Positions 29,767-36,338 of a stretch of DNA of 36,338 nucleotides are shown piece after piece. The translations under genes were made by a program, and so were the position numbers. The notes below the pieces were generated by a model. It was not told where the DNA came from. It saw nothing but the letters and a program-made list of their open reading frames with translations, and searched no databases. This DNA is from Chara braunii. Taxonomy: Eukaryota; Streptophyta; Charophyceae; Charales; Characeae. Every line of letters starts with the position of its first letter. Positions within the stretch are counted from its first letter, which is position 1. The DNA lies in contig BFEA01000342.1 of the NCBI GenBank assembly GCA_003427395.1, forward strand, positions 1,391,249 through 1,427,586, read 5' to 3'.

Positions 29767-30011
29767 AGACATCATCAACACACTCTACAGACGGAGAGGC
29801 TGAACATGCAAGTGCAAATCCTTCGTTGGATTCTGATCCCACTCATCAAACCCCTCCTGAGACCCCATCTGATGCTGAATCCAAGGCTGAGAAAATACAC
29901 ATCCTATACAAGGAGCCCTGGGTGGAGTCGAAAGAAATTGACTTCCATGCTCTGTTGACGCGCTGGGCTCATATGAAGCCCAAGAAAGCGCGCAAGGGAG
30001 GACGAAGTTGA
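29661..30011 (+). pseudogene. Element E gag-protease linker
   Basis: A 116-residue frame overlapping the zinc knuckle in another phase. From about residue 35 it is acidic and Ser/Thr/Pro-rich (THSTDGEAEHASANPS and onward), then EKIHILYKEPWVESKEIDFHALLTRWAHM and a basic end KPKKARKGG just before the protease. Element D lacks most of this (its knuckle at about 19470 is followed by protease within about 100 bp), so D carries a deletion here or E an insertion. The first 35 residues are probably the wrong phase of the gag end. Confidence 0.5.
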
Positions 30012-30313
30012 TCTTCTTCAAACTCTACATTAATGGCCGTTACATCCGTGCGTTGGCTGATTGTGGTGCAACCGCCAACTACTTCTCACCGCACAGCATT
30101 CGCAAGGCACGCTTGGGAATGAAGCAAGTGACTTTGCAGAATCCATGTCGGATCCAAGTGGGCAACCAAGAGGTTGTCACCTCTACGCATGCAGTCAAAG
30201 GTGTGCGCACTACCTTTGATGCAGACCGCACAATCACGCATGAACTAAATTTTTATGTCCTTGATCAGTGCCCCTTCGACGCGATTATTGGCTTCGGCTG
30301 GTTGCAAGCCTAA
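30008..30313 (+). pseudogene. Element E protease
   Basis: A 101-residue frame: LYINGRYIRALADCGATANYFS, with the active-site triplet (residues 18-20) reading D-C-G followed by Ala; then IRKARLGMKQVTLQNPCRIQ, VVTSTHAVKGVRTTFD and LNFYVLDQCPFDAIIGFGWL. The second half is present once, unlike in element D. A stop follows at 30311, then a 35-bp tandem duplication. Cys in place of Ser/Thr at the second active-site position is unusual for the family, and its effect cannot be judged. Confidence 0.8.
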
Positions 30314-30381
30314 CGTGAAAGAACCACGTGGAATGACTCACAGTTCATGGTCAAAGAACCACGTGGAAGGACTCACAATTC

Positions 30382-30903
30382 ATGGTCAAAGATACCATGG
30401 GAATCGAGCATCCAGTCCTCTTGGATGAGCCGCACGAGTCCCAAGTAACTTTTCTAAATGCAATGCAATTCTGCAAAAAGTGGCGCAGACGCAAAGTTGA
30501 TGAACAAATGTATATAGCCTTTATTAGGCCTGCTCATGTGCCTTCTATTTTTGTTGTACATAATGATTCTACTTTGCATGTCGTTTCTACTTCTGAGGCA
30601 ACTACTTCTACCTCTACTAAATCTACTTCTAGTCCAAATGACTCTACTTCCAATTCTGTTGTTTTGGTTGCACCTATGCAATCCGGTACGCTTGCACCTG
30701 AAAGTGATGATCCACCTCCGGAAATCCCATCAGCAGTCCGCAACCTTCTCAACCGATTTCCTGAAGTCTTGGTCGAGCCGCATGGAGTTCCCGTGCGTCC
30801 GGTCCGACACAAGATCGAGTTGATAGAAGGTAGCACTCCTCCAAAAGGTTTTCTATCGAATGGGCTCAGGCGAATTGGAAGAGCTGCGAAGGCAGATCGG
30901 TGA
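30382..30903 (+). pseudogene. Element E protease-RT linker and RT N-terminus
   Basis: A 173-residue frame. The first part (HPVLLDEPHESQVTFLNAMQFCKKWRRRK and onward) matches the degenerate element D linker. A Ser/Thr tract (about residues 71-95) with TCTACTTCT repeats follows. RT begins near residue 115 with EIPSAVRNLLNRFPEVLVEPHGVPVRPVRHKIELIEGSTPPKG. The frame is lost at the [17 protein letters not shown] block (about 30850), which continues in another phase into [25 protein letters not shown]. Confidence 0.8.
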
Positions 30904-30993
30904 CATGATTGGGAAGGGAAGGATCAAGCCAAGCGAATCCGAATTCGGTGCACCGGTTCTGTTTGTCCCGAAGAAAGAGGGCAAACTGCGGAT

Positions 30994-31773
30994 GTGTATA
31001 GATACCGCGGACTGAACAGAATCACAAGAAAGGATGCATATCCTTTGCCGCGTATTGATGATCTGCTTGATGCTGCACGTGGGTGCAAGGTCTTCAGCAA
31101 AATCGATCTCAAGTCTGGCTACCACCAGATTGACGTCGACCCTGCGGACCAGCAGCACAAAACTGCATTCAAAACTCGCGATGGGTTGTACGAGTTTACT
31201 GTCATGCCCTTCGGCCTCACGAATGCACCAGCCACCTTTTAAAGTCTCATGGACAAGGTATTCCGTAATCAGATTAATCGGTTTGATGTTATTAATCTGA
31301 ATGACATACTAATCTTCAACAAATCGATGGAGGAACACATGAGACACCTTGAGGAAGTGTTGCAGATCCTCAAGGATGCGCAACTCCTCAACTTGGAGAA
31401 ATCTCAATTTGGGAAGGATAGCGTCATCCACCTTGGACATCGGTTGTCTGCTGCAGGCCTAGAGCCCGAGGCAAACAAAGTTGAGGTCATCCGCAATTGG
31501 CCTCAACCGGCCAATGTCCGCGAGTTGCGTTCTTTTCTTGGTCTTGCGTCGTACTACCGTAAGTTTGTACCCAAATTCTTTATCATCGCCCGTCCGCTAT
31601 CCAAATTGACAAGTAAGAATGTGTCTTACACATGGAATGGGGAATGCACAACAGCCTTCCAAGCATTGAAGGAGGCTTTGGTGAATCATCTGGTGCTCCG
31701 CACTGCAGATCCCAAACTTACATTCATAGTAACTACGGATGCAAGCTTGTATGGGATTGGCGCAGTGCTGTAG
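30994..31773 (+). pseudogene. Element E RT palm/thumb and RNase H N-terminus, YLDD changed to NLND
   Basis: Two segments in one frame separated by a TAA at 31240-31242. They read [35 protein letters not shown] and [12 protein letters not shown], then MDKVFRNQINRFDVINLNDILIF. The YxDD box thus reads N-L-N-D, with Tyr and the first Asp both Asn (31294-31305). LRSFLGLASYYRKFVPKF and TTDASLYGIGAVL follow, with the first RNase H Asp kept. A TAG at 31771-31773 ends it where element D has CAA. This RT should be catalytically dead. Confidence 0.87.
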
Positions 31774-31840
31774 CAAGATAACGGCGATGGCTTACGTCCC
31801 CTTGAATATTACAGCAAGCGCATGCCCGGTCACAAGGTAG

Positions 31841-32398
31841 TTGCTTTCACTTACATGCGACAGCTCTATGAGAGGCACTAGATCATTGGAAAGACTACCT
31901 CTTCAGTATTTCAAAGTGTTCTCATATCACGAGACTTTGAAATGGATTCAGACACAAATTAATCCATCAACCATATTGACCCGCTGGCTGCATGAGATTG
32001 ATGTGTATGATTTTAAACTTAAGCACAAGAAACGTTGTTACAATCGCGTTGCGGATGCTTTGTCTCGCCATCCTGAGTACACGACTTGCCTTGTGGGTTC
32101 CTATGATCTCCGTAAGAATTTGAAGGAGGAACTCATTGAGCATACTGCCAAGGACCCGGAACTCGGTCCCATCCTTGAGCAGATTCGGGTTGACCCTAGC
32201 AGTCAGCCTGATTTCCATGAGTGTAAGGGCTTACTTTTTCGACGTTACGGGAAGCATGCCCGACTGTGTGTACCCAACCATGAACCGATCCTTACTCACT
32301 TCTTGGACTTGGATCATGGCCGGAGTGGACACTTCGGTTTTGACAGGACATACGGAAGTCTGCTGCTATGGTCTGCTGCATCCTCTTCCTATTCTTGA
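31841..32398 (+). pseudogene. Element E RNase H C-terminus and first half of the integrase zinc finger
   Basis: The RNase H block reads FSYHETLKW where element D has YSDHQTLHW, so the acidic residue is Tyr. Just upstream RQLYE replaces CELYA, so the Glu is Gln. CYNRVADALSRHPEY closes RNase H. The integrase N-terminal region then gives HGRSGHFGFDRT (H-x3-H), after which roughly 90 bp present in element D, including the C-x2-C pair, are missing. The frame ends in unrelated residues at 32398. Confidence 0.82.
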
Positions 32399-33149
32399 TG
32401 GCCCAGATGAGTCTCTTTCCATCGACTTCACGAACATGGGAAAGAAGAGTAGAAATGGATATTCACAAGTGATGGTGATCATTGACCGCTTTTCAAAGTT
32501 TCTAAATCTGATTCCATTACCACCTCACGCCCCAACTGATCTTGTGATCAAAGAATTCCACAAACGGTATATTCTGCAGTGTGGCCCCCCGAAAACTCTT
32601 GTGAGTGACCGAGACACTAGGTTCATAAGTGCAGATTGGAAGGACTTCACCTCCCAGATCTACGACATCAAACTCAAGATGACATCTGGCCGACATCCCG
32701 AAGCCAATGGACTGGTTGTAGAGGTCAACCAGACTGTGATCCAACTTCTCCGAGCTCTAATTGTGCCTGATCAGAACTCTTGGGATGAGGAATTGCCGAT
32801 TGTGCAGGGCTTGTATAACAATTCCATACGCTCCTCCACAGGCATGACACCTAATCGGCTGCACCTCGGTTGGCAGATTCGCAATCCCCTATCCTACCTG
32901 TTTCTTGACCAGCCACCTGGCCTGACACCTGGCCAGCCAGGCTACAACACTAAGTATGATCGTTTGCTCAAAGTTTTTGTCGCAGCTATGGACAAGCGAC
33001 GCAGTGCCATGATTAAACATGCAAACAAAAAGCGCCAGCCTGATCCTTTCACAGTGGGAAGCTATGTTTGGGTCAAGATGTCAAAGTTTTCTGAAGAAGC
33101 GTATCACGAAAGTTTCTTCCTCAGTATTACGGTTCATGGAAGGTGCTGA
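32373..33149 (+). pseudogene. Element E integrase catalytic core
   Basis: The frame becomes integrase at LHPLPILDGPDESLSIDFTNM (first Asp at 32424-32426), and continues with VMVIIDRFSKFLNLIPLP, LVSDRDTRFIS (second Asp at 32607-32609), TSGRHPEANGLVVEVNQT (Glu at 32700-32702), YNNSIRSSTGMTPNRL and FTVGSYVWVKM. The DDE triad is intact, but the zinc finger before it is incomplete. The same frame open upstream to 32136 is a different-phase reading of the preceding region. A frameshift near 33100 separates the C-terminal domain. Confidence 0.85.
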
Positions 33150-33580
33150 ACCAAGTAGGCAATGGTTCCTTTGGTCCTTCCTACACGATCGATGTGCAAA
33201 CTCACCTGCGCACATATCCAGTCTTTCACACATCGAAGTTGTTTCCGTATGAACCACCTGAAACATTTCTGTATCGAGAATCGATGATTCCTCGCGCAAG
33301 CAATGGCGGCAATGAGGTAGATAGAATTGTTGAGCAAAGAGGAAAGGGGAGAAACAGACAATACAAAGTACATTTCCTTTACCACCCGTTGAATGACTTC
33401 TACTGGATTGCTAAGAAAGATTTGTTGCAGAGTGCTCCGGGAGTCGTCAACGGCTACGAACGATTGATTAGCTCTGAACAACAACTGAAATTCACTGCTA
33501 CACTCACCCCTTCAAGGCACACCCGATCTCTCTTTGCCATCTACTACGCTTCCGATGCATTATGCAAGGACTCTGATTGA
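33143..33580 (+). pseudogene. Element E integrase C-terminus and chromodomain
   Basis: It contains FGPSYTIDVQTHLRTYPVFHTSKLFPYEPPE, then a complete chromodomain: NEVDRIVEQRGKGRNRQYKVHFLYHPLNDFYWIAKKDLLQSAPGVV..YERL. The conserved aromatic Trp, lost in element D, is present. A 40-residue tail rich in Ser/Thr and Tyr follows to a stop at 33578-33580. This is the best preserved chromodomain of the D/E family in the window. Confidence 0.85.
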
Positions 33581-33606
33581 GTTACTCGCTCGAAGGGACC
33601 TCGCTC

Positions 33607-33621
33607 TTGGGGTGGGGGTAG
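33607..33621 (+). promoter_or_regulatory. Purine tract before the E 3' LTR
   Basis: TTGGGGTGGGGGTAG precedes the LTR start TGTAACGACC. The equivalent in element D is GAGAGGGGGGT. The tract is interrupted by T residues, so it is imperfect. Confidence 0.5.
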
Positions 33622-34969
33622 TGTAACGACCCGCCAAAACACAGACGGAGAACACTGCTGATTTCTTAAGTTATGCCGATGGAATGGATGCCTTGCTGAG
33701 ATTCCCGCATTCTGCTGTGTTTTCTAAGTCTGTGCTTGTGACCTGCGTGCCTGTCTGAGTGCTTGTTGGTATGAGTGTGTGTGTGACCCACAAGGGTACT
33801 TGCTTGTTTGGCGGGCCCGTAGGGTCGGTACTTACCCGTGGCCGTGGCATTGAGGGTGGCAGCAGGGGAAAACACTCGAGTAGCGAAGGCAGGGCCCTCG
33901 AAACCTGGAGCAGTGGAGAAACACTCAAGTAGCAGGTAGGTCGGTACCGCACCCAGTAGCTGTCGATGAGCCGGGTACTCGAGGCCGAGCAGAAGAAGAC
34001 AAAGTTGGCATTTTTAGAGGCCCAGTAGCGGTAGGCTAGGTCTAGGCCGGTACCAGTCCATCCAGTTTAGAGCCTGTGCGGGCAATATCAGAGTCTGCAA
34101 TGATGTTTCCCTCCAAAAAGGAGGAGGTACCGGTTGCTTGGGAGGCTGAGCGGCCTGGAAGTCACCGCCCAGGAGCCAACCACGCCGCTATATCAAGAGG
34201 CCGAGGCAAGAGCTCGGCCTCATTCTTCGGTGTGCTGGTTTGGCGACACGCTGCTGGAGCGCTGGCTGGAGTGGCGCTGGGTACTACAGCGCTGCTGGGA
34301 GGAAGAAGCCGGGAGCTTCCACCTTGGCTATGGTGGAGCTCTACCGGTAGGAGGAGGGAGAAGGGGACCAAGGGGGAGAGTGGTAGGGTACTTACCTGGC
34401 TATGGCAGACACCATCTTCATCACCTTGTTAGGCGCTGCATCTGGAAGGCCCCAGTGGGGGTAGTGCCGCATCAACGAAGCTCGGGGCAGAGTCAGGCAT
34501 GGCGGTTGAGTGGGCAGCGGCATAGCTGCATGGTGATGACCTTGAAGTGGGGCAGCGACATAGCTGCTTTGGGTTGTCCTTTGGACAGGAGGCTGAAGCC
34601 TCAGTAGTCCGCCATAGCCTCGCCCTGTATGTAGAGGAAGAGGAAGGGTGGCCATGGCTATGGTGGACCTCATGTTGTGTCTGCAGTAGAAGTGGGATTC
34701 AGACATTGACTCTGGTTCATTCATTCAACACTATTATTGTTATTTCTTGTTTGAATAAGAGGGGAGGAGATAAGGAGGAAGAGATTGGTTGGCGAAGAAG
34801 AAGAGCCTTGTCATTGGTCTATGCTGGAGTATATCACCTTCTTCTTCTTTCTTACTTCGTCTTCTTCTTTCCCTCTCTCTCCTCTCCAGTTCATTCATTT
34901 CTTTTTGCAATTGGATGGCCTTGTACTTTCAGATGAATGTATACTTCGAAATTGGCCAGGATCGTAACA
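33622..34969 (+). repeat. 3' LTR of element E
   Basis: It runs from TGTAACGACCCG to ATCGTAACA, 1348 bp, without the MITE seen in the 5' copy. It lacks the 41-bp duplication of the D-type LTRs. The sequence after it (TCTCCGAGTTTTTC) is the continuation of the F2 LTR. Confidence 0.88.
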
Positions 34970-35102
34970 TCTCCGAGTTTTTCTATATGGGCGTTGTGCG
35001 CCATCTCATCCTTGTTGCTGATTTTGCATGGAAGAAGTGTTTGACCATCGGCAACTGTGTGCATGCATGTTGGAAGTAAAGTTGACGACAAGTCCGATTT
35101 CA
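34970..35102 (+). repeat. F2 3' LTR, right part
   Basis: It follows the last part of the F2 5' LTR (6587-6719) closely: CGCCATCTCATCCTTGTTGC, GAAGAAGTGTTTGACCAT, GGCAACTGTGTGCATGCA. It ends GATTTCA at 35102, the same LTR end as at 6719. No PBS follows, consistent with the outer end of a 3' LTR. Confidence 0.82.
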
Positions 35103-36338
35103 GAAGAAGATGAGAAGTTTTAAGGTAAAAGGGAAACACAACAGAAATTTTTCAAAGGAATAGAAAGCGAGATAGCCCTAAGAAACTGAATAAAGTCCCT
35201 ATGTACATCCGTCAACATTTGAATGATACGATGAAAATTAGCTTCGCCTCTTGCAATGATACAATGAAGATTAGCATGCCCCCTATGCATAGATGACATG
35301 CAGAATGGTCGAACTTTTGGAGAACGAAAATAAAGGCGTGAAAACAAGGGAAGGATAAGAAAGAGCTGATCTATAAGACACCACTTCAGTGTGCACACTA
35401 GAAATCCAAAACAGAGTTGGGACACACGGAAAAGTAACGAGAACTCTCGAACTAGAGCTAAACATAGAAATTAAGATATCACATATTGATTCCGAATTCA
35501 TCTTTTTAGGTACCCAAATATCGCGTGGTAAAAGCAGAAGGTACGAAAGAAGGAAAAAATTGGTGTTGCATGCACCCATCAGGAAACTGTTAAGTTGTAT
35601 GCAAATGATATGAGCCGTATTTAATCCTTCACAAATGGGCAGAGTAACAATTTGGAATGACTGGGTGTGAGGGATAATTTGAACGGCAAGTGGAGATATT
35701 TATTCACCCATGATACATTTGCATCTTGAAGGCCATTTTGCTGCTAGAATTACCCAGTAACTGTATTCACAAAATATGTCACAAAATATGTCACGAAGTA
35801 TGTCACTTATGTCGAGCAAAAAGTTGATGTGCTGGGTACAAAGTTGATGTTCATCATATTCGAAGTCAGTGTTTTGTACCGATGTGATGGGCAAAAAGTT
35901 GATAAGTAAACGGTCGTTCTCCCGCTGCATTTCGTCATCCAATTTTCGAAAATGGAAGACGGGATCAAAATGGGGAGGAACGCTGTCACGATCCTCATGA
36001 TTACATGTTGGCCTGGAATACGATTTGGAACTCGAATTTGTTTGCATGCCTATAACTGCCATCTGGTTCTCCAACCCGTGCCCGCTATGCAAGATTAGGA
36101 ATTTTGTTACAGCTATCCGACAGGTCACCCTTCTGCAACTATGTCATAAAGGAGAGCCTGGCTCGATAGTTTTGTGAGAATTCTCTCTTGACAATCCTAT
36201 ATGTCCTCCTGCCTTTATTGTCATCGTCCAACTTCAAAACATTCACTCCTTTTCGAGGGCACGACAAGCAATGGAATCCATGTATGTGTGTGGTAGAGAG
36301 AGAGAGGAAATCTCCTGCACAGGTTGTTGTGCTTGGGG
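35103..36338. other. AT-rich flank of unknown nature
   Basis: Base composition becomes AT-rich and no transposon signature was recognised. A 142-residue minus-strand frame (35700-36128) is open and ends close to a 12-bp repeat; it has no recognisable domain. A 74-residue plus frame (35389-35613) also lacks one. A 12-bp tandem repeat AAAATATGTCAC occupies about 35771-35806 (three units). GA repeats occur near 36295-36305. It may be genuine host sequence outside F2. Confidence 0.4.
35700..36128 (-). CDS. Hypothetical open frame, unsupported
   Basis: A 142-residue frame with ordinary composition and no motif I recognise. A short repetitive segment (DIFCDIFC) comes from the 12-bp tandem repeat at 35771-35806. 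No splice context, start context or homologue can be judged here. It is listed only because it is the longest frame outside the transposon nest; chance occurrence is likely in this length of AT-rich DNA. Confidence 0.15.
   Translation of the reverse strand: MTCRIAVTKFLILHSGHGLENQMAVIGMQTNSSSKSYSRPTCNHEDRDSVPPHFDPVFHFRKLDDEMQRENDRLLINFLPITSVQNTDFEYDEHQLCTQHINFLLDISDILRDIFCDIFCEYSYWVILAAKWPSRCKCIMGE

Larger units (their letters stand above)
26506..34969 (+). mobile_element. Element E: full-length but dead Ty3/gypsy chromovirus
   Basis: Both LTRs are present (26506-28375 and 33622-34969), with a PBS, gag, protease, RT, RNase H, integrase, chromodomain and purine tract in order. It is flanked by TCTC on both sides (26502-26505; 34970-34973), or ATCTC if the terminal A is shared. 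The flanking halves rejoin to an F2 LTR. Pol contains stops, frameshifts, a 35-bp duplication, a lost integrase Cys pair and changed RT and RNase H catalytic residues. It is a relative of element D. Confidence 0.9.

Noticed and set aside
26506-34969. Strong case that E transposed as a dead parasite, because parts of its LTRs are nearly identical
   Set aside because: Other parts of the LTR pair are clearly diverged, leaving enough time for post-insertional decay. Kept only as an alternative.
35389-35625. LINE reverse transcriptase remnant (a LYANDM peptide resembling YADD)
   Set aside because: Only a few residues match and no flanking RT blocks could be found in any frame.
1-36338. tRNA, rRNA or conserved small-RNA genes
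   Set aside because: None was recognised on either strand. The TGGTATCARAGC motifs are primer binding sites, not tRNA genes.

Overview
This is a eukaryotic, plant-type window made almost entirely of nested, decayed transposable elements. I see no convincing host gene, tRNA, rRNA or CRISPR array. The retroelements are Ty3/gypsy chromoviruses: they have protease, reverse transcriptase (RT), RNase H, integrase (IN) and a C-terminal chromodomain, and three leaders carry a primer binding site of the initiator-Met tRNA type (TGGTATCARAGC). Together with hAT-like MITE debris this suggests the green lineage (streptophyte alga, moss or other plant), but the species cannot be named from the sequence. 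Three N bases (9603, 13163, 14935) show this is a draft assembly.

Layout. 1-188: LTR fragment, minus strand. About 850-5430: element A, a 5'-truncated chromovirus on the minus strand, with its 3' LTR starting at 1649. About 5775-6719: 5' LTR of family F2, with a Met-tRNA-type PBS at 6721-6732 and an F2 leader to about 7572, then a 43-bp x4 minisatellite (7573-7744). About 7756-8241: 3' part of a D-type LTR plus PBS (8244-8255). About 9336-17779: a block with homologous inverted ends that contains element C (plus strand, related to A; gag to chromodomain 10687-16263, 3' LTR from 16296). 17909-24192: gag to chromodomain of element D (plus strand), whose integrase is split by an 819-bp element flanked by TTAA (22423-23241). 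D's 3' LTR is 24193-25559. 25561-25650: last codons of an F2 chromodomain, followed by the F2 3' LTR (25659-26505 and 34970-35102). That LTR is split by element E (26506-34969), a relative of D with both LTRs; E's 5' LTR carries a 508-bp hAT-like MITE. 35103-36338: AT-rich sequence of unknown nature.

The simplest reading is a Russian doll. F2 was hit by D near its pol stop codon. D received an insertion bearing C in its leader and the TTAA element in its integrase. E hit the 3' LTR of F2, and the MITE hit E. One deletion ending near 7745-7756 would explain both the missing F2 gag-pol and the missing first part of D's 5' LTR. All four pol copies are broken by stops, frameshifts or lost catalytic residues, and the lost residues differ from copy to copy. 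None can encode a complete set of working enzymes.
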